In this document: positions 7,357-15,046 of the stretch, piece by piece
Numbering within the stretch: position 1 is the stretch's first letter
How the letters are laid out: every line of letters starts with the position of its first letter
Notes under the pieces: generated by a model
What the model was told of the DNA's origin: nothing
Database searches by the model: none
The model's input: only the letters and a program-made list of their open reading frames with translations
Assembly: GCA_934726455.1 (NCBI GenBank)
Contig: CAKVDS010000034.1
Coordinates: forward strand, 1 to 26,426
Length of the DNA stretch: 26,426 bases
Direction: 5' to 3'
From: an uncultured Bacteroidales bacterium
GTDB taxonomy: Bacteria; Bacteroidota; Bacteroidia; Bacteroidales; UBA932
Made by a program: the position numbers and the translations under genes

Positions 7357-9291
7357 CTACTTTCTAACGATCACTACCGCTCCATCGTCTTTCGGGATGA
7401 GGAGCGGTTTTTTCGTCATCTGAACTTCAGAGAGCACACCCTTGACAGTGCCGAGCACCTTGGCTTCTCCGCCAAGACGGCCGGCCAGAGCCTTGACGTC
7501 AAGTTTGAAAGGCTTCTCAGAAGCATTGACGGCGCCCACATACCACACATCACCGCTGCGGCGCGCTATAACGGCGTTCTCTCCAGGCATCCCGTCTATA
7601 TAACGGGTCTCATCCCACTCTGTAGGCACTTCGCGGAGGAAATCCAGTGCAAGCGCCGGAGCGTCAGTGAGGTTGTTAGGAGCAAGGGCAAAATTCTGTA
7701 CAGGATTCTGGAAGAGCACGGCTGTGGCCAGCTGGAAGGCATCGCTCGTCCTGCGCTCAGTACCCAGAACTTTCCCGTCTGAGGTCGGCTCACCATTGCG
7801 CCTCTCAAGACGCTTGTTGAGGAAAGTACCGCCGAACTCCATGCAGCCCACCGCGTTGCGGATAAACGGATGCAAGCTGGCGCTCTGCGACTCGACATCG
7901 CACTCATATTGCGAGAACACGAGATTTTCGGATGCCCTCACAGCCTCGCTGCCCACATAATTAGGATACATCCTCTCCCAACCGCGCGGGATGGTGCAGC
8001 CGTGGAATATCACCATAAGGCCGTGGTCGTCAGCATCACTGAGAATGCTCTCATACAAAGCGACAGTCTCCTGCTTGTCTCCACCGAAGAAATCCACCTT
8101 GATGCCCTTGACACCTATGCTCTGAAGCCAGCGCATCTCTTTCTTGCGGGCGATCGGATCGCACATGATGTTGACTGGACTCTGGTCGATATCGTTCCAC
8201 CATCCGCTCGAAGAATACCAGAGGAAGAGGCCTACGCCCTTGCCGGAAGCATATTTTACAAGTTCTTCCATGGACTGACGTCCTATGTTCTTGTCCCAAT
8301 AGTTGTCCACCAGAGAGAACTTCCATCCCATGGAAGCGGAAAGGTCAATATATTCCTTGATGTCGCTGTAGTTGATGCTGGCATCCTGCCACAGAATCCA
8401 GCTCCAGCTGCCCTTGCCATACTCATAGCGGTGCGTGCTCTCATAACGCGGTTCCACCACATCGAACGGGATGGTCGTCTCAACAATCGGCGCAAGATCA
8501 GCCCCGACCGTGATTGTCCTCCAAGGGGTGTGTCCCGGAAGGGCGAATGCCGGCTCGGAAGTGCCGTTGCCGTTGTTCTCCTCCGGCATCGGGAATGCAA
8601 GTTGAAAACCTTTGCCGTCGACGTAATCGCTCAGACGGGAAGCACAATACCGGCTGTCCACTCCTGTCTCGCTGACAAGAGCCCAGCCGTCCGTGCCGAC
8701 CTTGAAAAGACACGGGAAAGTGAAGCCGTGTCCGAACTCCGACTTGGCCGAAAGCAGGACTCCGGGAGCATAGTATTCCTCGTAGCTCGGCTTTGTGCGC
8801 TTCCAGCCCACCATGGCATCGCTCTGCGGACAAAGATACGTCGTGGTGTGCTCCGGGAAGTTGAACCATGTCTCTTCCCTCATCACCCGCACGCTTCCTG
8901 TCTCGCTGTCTTTCGGGATGAAATAACGGAACGCGACATCGTTGTCGCTCACATGCCACTCCACGTCCAGAAGACGTCCATCCGGATTCTTGAAGTGCAT
9001 GACAGCACTCACAGCCTCATGGTTGACATGGCTTTTCTTGATCCTGTCAAGACTATAGTCCACGATCACGGTCCCCGTCTCGGCACCGATGAATTCGAGG
9101 CGCGTATAGTCCACCTTGTCCGTGACAAGGCCAAGCCCCGACGGGGCGACGATGGTGCGGCCATCATAGTTTACGCTATAGACCACCTGTCCTTCAGGCT
9201 TGGTGGAACTTACTGACACCGCGAGCTTCCCGTCAGGGCTGCTCACCGAACTGAGTAATGTCAGCACAAGGGTTAAGAGGGTATAATTCAT
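7357..9291 (-). CDS. GH97 glycoside hydrolase, retaining (alpha-galactosidase-like)
   Basis: This 644-residue exported enzyme (signal peptide about 1-17) has the three GH97 parts: an N-terminal beta-sandwich (about 20-280, starting SPDGKLAVSV), a TIM barrel (about 290-550, with WSWILWQD and GWKFSLVDNYWD) and a short C-terminal beta domain. GIKVDFFGGDKQ places Asp400 where retaining GH97 members have their nucleophile. Glu449 in GSEAVR is the likely acid/base, 49 residues later. Inverting SusB-type alpha-glucosidases lack this Asp, so this is probably the retaining type typified by the Bacteroides BtGH97b alpha-galactosidase. It would release alpha-galactose, or related sugars, from side chains. 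The gene starts 11 nt after the CE7 esterase stop codon, on the same strand, so the two are surely co-transcribed. It is the last gene of that operon and converges on the DUF4861 gene. Confidence 0.92.
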   Translation of the reverse strand: MNYTLLTLVLTLLSSVSSPDGKLAVSVSSTKPEGQVVYSVNYDGRTIVAPSGLGLVTDKVDYTRLEFIGAETGTVIVDYSLDRIKKSHVNHEAVSAVMHFKNPDGRLLDVEWHVSDNDVAFRYFIPKDSETGSVRVMREETWFNFPEHTTTYLCPQSDAMVGWKRTKPSYEEYYAPGVLLSAKSEFGHGFTFPCLFKVGTDGWALVSETGVDSRYCASRLSDYVDGKGFQLAFPMPEENNGNGTSEPAFALPGHTPWRTITVGADLAPIVETTIPFDVVEPRYESTHRYEYGKGSWSWILWQDASINYSDIKEYIDLSASMGWKFSLVDNYWDKNIGRQSMEELVKYASGKGVGLFLWYSSSGWWNDIDQSPVNIMCDPIARKKEMRWLQSIGVKGIKVDFFGGDKQETVALYESILSDADDHGLMVIFHGCTIPRGWERMYPNYVGSEAVRASENLVFSQYECDVESQSASLHPFIRNAVGCMEFGGTFLNKRLERRNGEPTSDGKVLGTERRTSDAFQLATAVLFQNPVQNFALAPNNLTDAPALALDFLREVPTEWDETRYIDGMPGENAVIARRSGDVWYVGAVNASEKPFKLDVKALAGRLGGEAKVLGTVKGVLSEVQMTKKPLLIPKDDGAVVIVRK

Positions 9292-9302
9292 TGTTTATAA
9301 GG

Positions 9303-10607
9303 TTATTTGATATTTTTCAGCATCCAGTCCAGATGCCCGCGCTCCGTCGCCTCGGAGGTCCAGTGCTCGTTGACCGGGGTGATCAGAGCCTCTTTAGGAC
9401 AGTTCAAGACGTTCCATACTGCATAGGAAGTCGTCGGAGGACAGGTGTTGTCGTTGTAGCCCCAGGTCATGTAGACTTTGGCCTTGATGTGGCGGGCGAA
9501 GTTGACCACGTCGTAGTATGCAAGGTTGTCGATTATCTCTTTTGTGAAAAATCCCGGGATGCGGTTGAAATGAGGGTAGCCTCCTGTACGTCCCGGCTCG
9601 CTGTATCCGGCCATGTCGGAGAGCGCCGGATGGTTGGCGATGCACAGGGTGACGCGAGGATCAAGTCCGGCTGCGATCAGGGACAAGGCGCCGCCCTGGC
9701 TTCCGCCCTGTACGACGACGTTCTTTCCGTCCCACTCCGGAAGCGAGGTGAGCAGATCGATGCAGCGCACAAGGCTCAAGTACACACGTTTCATATAATA
9801 CCTGTCCCTGTTTTCTATGCCGTTGGCAAGATAGCCGTTCTCCCGGCCGTTGAACGCGGCCCTGATCTGGGAGAACGTCTCCTCCGGGATGCGCGGGTCA
9901 AGCCCGTGAATCTCCGTCTCAAAGCGGATACAGCCCTCTTCCGCGTAGTATTTGTGGCGGAGCGGCTGCTTGATGGTCTTGATGCCGGCCCCCGGAGGGC
10001 AAAGCACCACAGGGCAACTGCCCGCGGCAGCATCCTTAGGATAGAAAAGGTATCCGAATATGGACTGGTTCGCATTGAGCATCAGCCGCACCAGATAACA
10101 GTCTATCTTGTCGGTGCAGTACTCGGGAGCAAGTTCTTTGGTGTAAGTCAGGGGAAATTCTTCGGCCTTTGCGACGTTGTCCTTCCAGAACTGGACGAAA
10201 TCCTGGGGCTCGCTTGTGAACGGACGGATCTTGTCCACACTGAAACCGAGCTTGATATGGTGCTCGTATTTCACTCCGTCCACTGTCGTGCTGAGCTGCA
10301 GGTCACGGAAACCGGGAGTCTTACGCGTCCCCATGTTCAAAGTGCCGCGGCCGCCCTTCAGGGCTATGCTGCCGCTCTTGTCCGGCTCAAGCATGTCATC
10401 CGCAAGTTTATACTCGACAGTGCACTCGCGAGGGATGCCGTATTTGTAGAACTGGATCTCCACCTTGGCGTTCTCACCAGCCCGGTAAAGCCAGTCGGCA
10501 TGGTCGGGGACTGTCACCCAGAGGTAGTCTGCACGGTCAGGATAATTTCCGGCCACAGCCGCAAGGCTGATAAAAGCCGAAACAAGAAAAATCATCAAAT
10601 GTTTCAT
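9303..10607 (-). CDS. Acetylxylan esterase-type alpha/beta hydrolase (CE7 / AXE1 family), secreted
   Basis: This 434-residue protein has a signal peptide (residues 1 to about 20), an Ig-like N-terminal domain (about 25-125) and an alpha/beta-hydrolase domain of the AXE1 family. GGSQGG at 301-306 carries nucleophile Ser303, GYND at 383-386 supplies Asp386, and VNEHW supplies His415, so the triad is complete. RFETEIHGLDPR near 228-239 is also typical of CE7. The enzyme should remove acetyl groups from xylo- or pectic oligosaccharides. The extra N-terminal domain makes it longer than bacillar CE7 enzymes (about 320 residues) but is usual in Bacteroidetes. It is the first gene of a two-gene operon with GH97 and is divergent from the SGNH-CE4 gene, sharing a 72-nt intergenic region that holds both promoters. 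The antisense strand is open for about 460 codons, but this is a GC-rich shadow. Confidence 0.9.
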   Translation of the reverse strand: MKHLMIFLVSAFISLAAVAGNYPDRADYLWVTVPDHADWLYRAGENAKVEIQFYKYGIPRECTVEYKLADDMLEPDKSGSIALKGGRGTLNMGTRKTPGFRDLQLSTTVDGVKYEHHIKLGFSVDKIRPFTSEPQDFVQFWKDNVAKAEEFPLTYTKELAPEYCTDKIDCYLVRLMLNANQSIFGYLFYPKDAAAGSCPVVLCPPGAGIKTIKQPLRHKYYAEEGCIRFETEIHGLDPRIPEETFSQIRAAFNGRENGYLANGIENRDRYYMKRVYLSLVRCIDLLTSLPEWDGKNVVVQGGSQGGALSLIAAGLDPRVTLCIANHPALSDMAGYSEPGRTGGYPHFNRIPGFFTKEIIDNLAYYDVVNFARHIKAKVYMTWGYNDNTCPPTTSYAVWNVLNCPKEALITPVNEHWTSEATERGHLDWMLKNIK

Positions 10608-10634
10608 CTGTCATTAATTGGTCTGTTGCAAACA

Positions 10635-10642
10635 CAAATTTA
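10635..10642 (-). promoter_or_regulatory. Bacteroidetes -7 promoter element for the CE7-GH97 operon
   Basis: Read on the minus strand this is TAAATTTG (TAnnTTTG consensus), ending 28 nt before the CE7 start at 10607. It lies 11 nt from the divergent plus-strand element, so the two promoters overlap. No clear -33 element is seen. Confidence 0.5.
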
Positions 10643-10653
10643 GGTATTTTTCG

Positions 10654-10661
10654 TACATTTG
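10654..10661 (+). promoter_or_regulatory. Bacteroidetes -7 promoter element for the SGNH-CE4 / GH28 genes
   Basis: TACATTTG (TAnnTTTG consensus) ends 19 nt before the ATG at 10680. A TTG at 10626-10628 is somewhat too far upstream (25-nt spacer) to be a good -33 element. The motif sits back to back with the minus-strand element at 10635-10642. Confidence 0.55.
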
Positions 10662-10679
10662 CACTAATCCGCATTTATT

Positions 10680-12116
10680 ATGAAACACTGCAACACTTTT
10701 TTGACACATCTTCTGACCGCATCCGTTGCGGCTCTCCTCTGCACCGGAATGCTCGCACAGCCGCTTGTACACAGCCAGTGGGAAGGAAGCAGGGTGGCAT
10801 TTCTCGGCGATTCCATCACTGACGCACGGCAGATAGACAACACCAACAACATCTTCTGGAACAACCTCAAGGACATCCTCGGCATAGAGCCCTACGTCTA
10901 TGGGATCAGCGGCCACCGGATGAACCAGATCATAGGCCAGGGAGAGAAACTCGAAGCCGAACACGGACAGGCCGTAGACGCCATCATCGTGTTCGTCGGC
11001 ACCAACGACTTCAACGGCAGCATCCCGCTCGGAGAATGGTACACTTATTCAATGGAAAAGACCGTTGAAGACGGCCCGGCGGAAGTCGAGAAGCTGCACC
11101 GCGAGCTTGTCTATGCCGACTCCACATTCCGCGGAAGGGCCAATGTCACGATGCGCTGGCTCAAGACCCACTACCCGGACAAGCAGATAATCCTGCTCAC
11201 TCCCCTGCACCGCGGATTCGCCCGCTTCAGCGACCGCAACATCCAGCCGCCGGAGTCGTTCGCCAACTTCTGCGGCAGTTTCATCGACGAATATGTGCAG
11301 GCGGTCAAAGAGATCGCGAATGTATGGGCCGTACCTGTCATAGACCTCAACAGCATCAGCGGGCTCTACCCGATGTTCGATGGACAGGCCGCATATTACC
11401 GCAACCTCGAGACCGACCGTCTCCACCCCAATACTCCCGGTCAGCTGCGAATGGCATGGGCCCTGTCGTACCAGCTTCTCGGATATCCTGCAAAGTTCCC
11501 GAAATATATAGCCCTGTCTTTTGACGACGGCCCGAACACTGTGACCACCCCGAAGGTGCTTGACGTGCTTGAGGAAAACGGGATAGCTGCATCATTCTTC
11601 GTATGCGGCAAGAACATCGACAAATCCACGGCCAAGGTGATGCGCAGGGCGGTTCAGCTCGGCTGCGACATAGAGAACCACTCGTTCTCCCACTCACATG
11701 TTTCCCGGCTTTCAGAAGAGCAGATCCGCGACGAGATCGCACGCACAGATGAACTGATAGAGAAGTATACCGGCACCGCCCCACGCTTCTTCCGTCCGCC
11801 TTACATCGACCATAATGAATTAATGCATAAAGTGATAGATCTCACATTCATCTGCGGCGCAGGAGCCGATGACTGGAAAGCCGAAGTGGACGCGGCCACC
11901 CGTGAGAAACTCATCCTCGACAATGTCAAAGACGGGGACATCATCCTGCTGCACGATTTCGAGGGCAACGACGCCACAGTGGAAGCTCTCCGGGCCGTGA
12001 TACCGGAACTGAAACGCCGCGGTTTCGAGTTTGTCACAGTACCTCAGCTCTTCGACCAGATACGCGGCAAAACTCCAGATGCACACAACGGACATATTTA
12101 CACAAACGTATATTGA
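10680..12116 (+). CDS. Two-domain SGNH hydrolase / NodB-type polysaccharide deacetylase (CE4), secreted
   Basis: This 478-residue exported protein joins two deacylating domains. After a signal peptide (1 to about 26) comes an SGNH/GDSL domain (about 36-270): block I FLGDSIT with Ser45, block III GTND at 107-110, and DRLH at 246-249 giving the Asp-His pair. From about 275 a CE4/NodB domain follows. It has SFDDGP (280-285, catalytic and metal Asp282/283), HSFSH (334-338, metal histidines), RFFRPPY (369-375), DDW (397-399) and ILLHD with His425. All key residues of both domains are present. SGNH domains commonly remove acetyl groups from polysaccharides, and CE4 removes O- or N-acetyl groups, so the enzyme could strip acetyl groups at two kinds of position. 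GH28 follows after 8 nt and is probably co-transcribed, suggesting acetylated pectin as substrate. That substrate is inferred, not seen. Confidence 0.9.
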   Translation: MKHCNTFLTHLLTASVAALLCTGMLAQPLVHSQWEGSRVAFLGDSITDARQIDNTNNIFWNNLKDILGIEPYVYGISGHRMNQIIGQGEKLEAEHGQAVDAIIVFVGTNDFNGSIPLGEWYTYSMEKTVEDGPAEVEKLHRELVYADSTFRGRANVTMRWLKTHYPDKQIILLTPLHRGFARFSDRNIQPPESFANFCGSFIDEYVQAVKEIANVWAVPVIDLNSISGLYPMFDGQAAYYRNLETDRLHPNTPGQLRMAWALSYQLLGYPAKFPKYIALSFDDGPNTVTTPKVLDVLEENGIAASFFVCGKNIDKSTAKVMRRAVQLGCDIENHSFSHSHVSRLSEEQIRDEIARTDELIEKYTGTAPRFFRPPYIDHNELMHKVIDLTFICGAGADDWKAEVDAATREKLILDNVKDGDIILLHDFEGNDATVEALRAVIPELKRRGFEFVTVPQLFDQIRGKTPDAHNGHIYTNVY

Positions 12117-12124
12117 TTACCACA

Positions 12125-13537
12125 ATGAAGAAAATTTTTACCATCCTCCTCGCGCTGTCCTGCATCCAAGGATATGCCAAGGTGTACAATGTGCGCGACT
12201 ACGGCGCCGCAGGTGACGGCGTGCACATTGACTCGCCGGCCATCAACGCGGCCATAGAGGCCGCCGCACAGAAAGGCGGCGGAGTCATCCTCTTCCCGGA
12301 AGGGGTCTACTCAAGCTACTCCATCCGCCTCAAGGACAACATCACCCTGCGCCTCGAGAAAGGCTCCGTCATCAAGGCCGCCAAGCCGACAGCAGAACAG
12401 GGATACGACATCGCAGAACCGAACGAATGGGATGCATATCAGGATTTTGGACACAGCCACTGGAAGAATTCCCTGATATGGGGCATCGGGCTGAAGAACC
12501 TCAAGTTCGAAGGTGAGGGCACAATAGACGGCACTGATGCCCTCTCCCGCGGACTCGGGCGCCAGGGGCAGATAGCGGAAGCCAACAAGGCGATAGCCCT
12601 CAAGAACTGCAAAAACGTAACTATCAAGGGAATAAAGCTCCTGCAATGCGGCCACTTCGCACTTCTTCTCACCGGAGTTGACAACCTCGTCATAGACCGT
12701 GTGCTCGCCGATACCAACCGCGACGCGTTTGACATCGACTGCTGCGCCAATGTCAAGATCACCAACTGCATCGTCAATTCCCTCAACGACGACGGCATCG
12801 TGCTGAAGTGCTCCTACGGACTCGGCTGGCCGAAAGCGACAGAGAATGTCCTCATCGAGAACTGCAAGGTCTCCGGTTACGACCCGGGCACCGTATATTA
12901 CGGCACCTATGGTGAGACGATCACCGCGGCCCCCGACCGCGACGGCCCTACAGGCCGCATCAAATTCGGAACCGAGAGCAACGGCGGGTTCAAGAACGTG
13001 ACTATCCGCAACTGTGAGTTCAAGCGCTGCCGCGGACTCGCCCTTGAGACGGTGGACGGCGCCCCTCTTGAGAACATCAAGGTGAAAGGCATAAAGATGG
13101 AAGACATCTGGAACTCTCCTATATATATCCGCATCGGCGACCGTATGCGCGGGCCGAAGGAGCTGCCGGCCTCATACGCACGCAACATCGAAATCTCGGA
13201 CGTGACCGTGAAAAACTGCGACAGCCGTTACGCCCTGCTGATTGTAGGACTTCCGGGCAATCCTGTGGAGAATGTGACGCTCAAGAACATACACATCCAG
13301 TACAAGGGCGGGCTGACTCTTGACGACGTGCGTGAGCAGAGAGGCTCCAACTCCTTCTTCTTCGGACGCAACAACGGCTATCCTGAACCGTCGGCACATG
13401 GCATCCAGCCGGCATGGGGACTCTCCATGCAGCACGCGCGCAACATAACTTTCAAGAACGTGACGATGGAGCTGATGCAGCCTGACGAGAGGGAAAAGAT
13501 TTTCCTCAAGGATGTGGAGAACTTCGTATGGGAGTAG
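12125..13537 (+). CDS. GH28 family glycoside hydrolase (polygalacturonase / rhamnogalacturonan hydrolase-like), secreted
   Basis: This 470-residue protein has a signal peptide (MKKIFTILLALSCIQGYA, about 1-18) and a right-handed beta-helix of the pectate-lyase fold. VRDYGAAGDG at 23-32 is the usual family start. Active-site blocks are TNRDAFDID (197-205, standing for the NTD motif), NDDG (221-224, catalytic Asp pair) and RIK (278-280). The GHG motif of classical polygalacturonases is not evident, so it may be a divergent exo- or rhamnogalacturonan-type member. The product should be galacturonic-acid- or rhamnose-containing oligosaccharides. The gene begins 8 nt after the SGNH-CE4 stop. The ATG at 12125 is preferred over an in-frame TTG at 12113, since the signal peptide begins there. 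Sixty-one nt later the rhamnose operon begins with its own promoter, which fits rhamnogalacturonan use. Confidence 0.9.
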   Translation: MKKIFTILLALSCIQGYAKVYNVRDYGAAGDGVHIDSPAINAAIEAAAQKGGGVILFPEGVYSSYSIRLKDNITLRLEKGSVIKAAKPTAEQGYDIAEPNEWDAYQDFGHSHWKNSLIWGIGLKNLKFEGEGTIDGTDALSRGLGRQGQIAEANKAIALKNCKNVTIKGIKLLQCGHFALLLTGVDNLVIDRVLADTNRDAFDIDCCANVKITNCIVNSLNDDGIVLKCSYGLGWPKATENVLIENCKVSGYDPGTVYYGTYGETITAAPDRDGPTGRIKFGTESNGGFKNVTIRNCEFKRCRGLALETVDGAPLENIKVKGIKMEDIWNSPIYIRIGDRMRGPKELPASYARNIEISDVTVKNCDSRYALLIVGLPGNPVENVTLKNIHIQYKGGLTLDDVREQRGSNSFFFGRNNGYPEPSAHGIQPAWGLSMQHARNITFKNVTMELMQPDEREKIFLKDVENFVWE

Positions 13538-13568
13538 CCAAATGGCATGGAAATTGACTAAAATGAAG

Positions 13569-13576
13569 TATCTTTG
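13569..13576 (+). promoter_or_regulatory. Bacteroidetes -7 promoter element for the rha operon
   Basis: TATCTTTG (TAnnTTTG consensus) ends 23 nt before the rhaB ATG, in the 61-nt gap after GH28. It suggests that the rha genes have their own promoter and do not depend on read-through alone. No RhaR-type operator could be picked out by eye. Confidence 0.5.
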
Positions 13577-13598
13577 TAAACACAATGACATTTAACAG

Positions 13599-15029
13599 AT
13601 GACCAATATGCCCATCAAAAATTACCTTGCGGTAGATCTCGGCGCCACCAGCGGAAGGACCATTGTCGCTTCCTATGACGGCAAGAAGGTCGAGATGCAC
13701 GAACTCACACGATTCAAAAACCCGATGATTCCTCTTGGAGGACATCTTTTCTGGGATCTCCCCGCACTTTACAATGAAATCATCATCGCGCACAAAAAGA
13801 CCGTTGATGAGAACATCAAAATCGACTCCATAGGCATCGACACCTGGGGCTGCGACTTCGCATTTTTCGGCAAGGACGGCCAGCTGCTGAGCCTTCCCTA
13901 CTGCTACCGCGACCCGCAGACGGACGGTTCCATAGAACGCTACATGAAGATGCATGACAAACGCGAGGTCTACGAGAGGACAGGCATCCAGTTCATGGAG
14001 TTCAACTCCCTTTTCCAACTTGACACGCTACGCCACAACGGCTGCACGGCCCTCGAGAACGCCGACAAGATCCTCTTCATCCCTGATGCCCTCACCTACA
14101 TGCTGACCGGCAAGGCCATCTGCGAATACACAGTGGCTTCCACATCCCAGCTGCTCAACCCCAATACCGGAGATCTCGACAAGGAGCTCCTGATGAGCAT
14201 AGGACTGAAGCGCGAGCAATTCGGCGAACTCACACAGCCGGGCACAGTGATAGGACCTCTCACAGAGCAGATCCGCAAGGCTACCGGCATCAGCGAAGAC
14301 GTCAAGGTCATCGCAGTAGCCGGCCATGACACCGCTTCTGCAGTGGCGGCAGTCCCTGCCAAAGACGCAGAATACGCATACCTCAGCTGCGGCACATGGT
14401 CGCTCATGGGTATCGAATCTCCGAAACCTATCATCAACGATGAGAGTTACCGCCAGAACTTCACCAACGAAGGCGGCATAGAAGGCACCACACGCTTTCT
14501 CAAGAACATCTGCGGACTCTGGCTCTTCGAGCAGTGCCGGCCTGAATTCAAGGATGTCCCGACCGAGATCGGACCTCTGACCGCCCTCTGCGAGACGACA
14601 AAATTCGACTCGATCATCAACCCTGACGACCCGTCGTTCGCCCACCCGGCATCGATGACCAAGGCAATCGACGAATACTGCGAGCGCACCGGCCAGATCA
14701 TCCCCAAGACTCCTGCGGAATATATAAGATGTATCTACAAGAGTCTGGCACACAGGTACACGGCCATCATCGACATCCTGCGCGGACTGTCTCCAAACAA
14801 AATCAAATGCCTGCATGTGATTGGAGGAGGCTCTCTGAACAAACATCTCATGCAGTTCACCGCCGACGCTCTCCAGATGCCTGTCATCTGCGGCCCGACC
14901 GAAGGCACGGCCCTCGGCAATGTCCTGCTGCAGATCAAGGCGGAGGGACTCGTGAAGACTCTTCCGGAGATGCGCGCCATAGTCGCCGCTTCCGTGGAAC
15001 TCAAGGAATATCACCCGAACAACAAGTAA
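13599..15029 (+). CDS. rhaB: Rhamnulokinase (FGGY family)
   Basis: This 476-residue cytoplasmic FGGY kinase should phosphorylate L-rhamnulose with ATP to give L-rhamnulose-1-phosphate. It has the N-terminal phosphate-binding block LAVDLGATSGR (10-20), the sugar-binding block GIDTWGCDF (79-87), the catalytic region AGHDTASAV with Asp244 as probable general base, the SCGTWS block at 263-268, and a C-terminal ATP-binding GGGSLN motif near 408. Length and motifs fit bacterial RhaB (about 480-490 residues). It is the first gene of rhaB-rhaA-rhaT, in the usual Bacteroidetes order. An alternative start at 13608 would remove three residues. Rhamnulose-1-phosphate aldolase, the next pathway step, is not in the window. 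Confidence 0.95.
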   Translation: MTNMPIKNYLAVDLGATSGRTIVASYDGKKVEMHELTRFKNPMIPLGGHLFWDLPALYNEIIIAHKKTVDENIKIDSIGIDTWGCDFAFFGKDGQLLSLPYCYRDPQTDGSIERYMKMHDKREVYERTGIQFMEFNSLFQLDTLRHNGCTALENADKILFIPDALTYMLTGKAICEYTVASTSQLLNPNTGDLDKELLMSIGLKREQFGELTQPGTVIGPLTEQIRKATGISEDVKVIAVAGHDTASAVAAVPAKDAEYAYLSCGTWSLMGIESPKPIINDESYRQNFTNEGGIEGTTRFLKNICGLWLFEQCRPEFKDVPTEIGPLTALCETTKFDSIINPDDPSFAHPASMTKAIDEYCERTGQIIPKTPAEYIRCIYKSLAHRYTAIIDILRGLSPNKIKCLHVIGGGSLNKHLMQFTADALQMPVICGPTEGTALGNVLLQIKAEGLVKTLPEMRAIVAASVELKEYHPNNK

Positions 15030-15046
15030 TCAATCAATAACTCAAA

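Noticed and set aside
7870..9216. A 448-codon open frame on the plus strand, antisense to the GH97 gene
   Set aside because: Its sequence has no recognisable motif, while the opposite strand encodes a complete GH97 with catalytic residues in place. Long antisense frames are expected in GC-rich genes.
9258..10643. A 461-codon open frame on the plus strand, antisense to the CE7 esterase
   Set aside because: It mirrors a gene with an intact Ser-Asp-His triad, has no domain, and runs across the shared promoter region.
14028..15014. A 328-codon minus-strand frame inside rhaB
   Set aside because: Low-complexity shadow of a clear rhamnulokinase; no signal, motif or promoter supports it.
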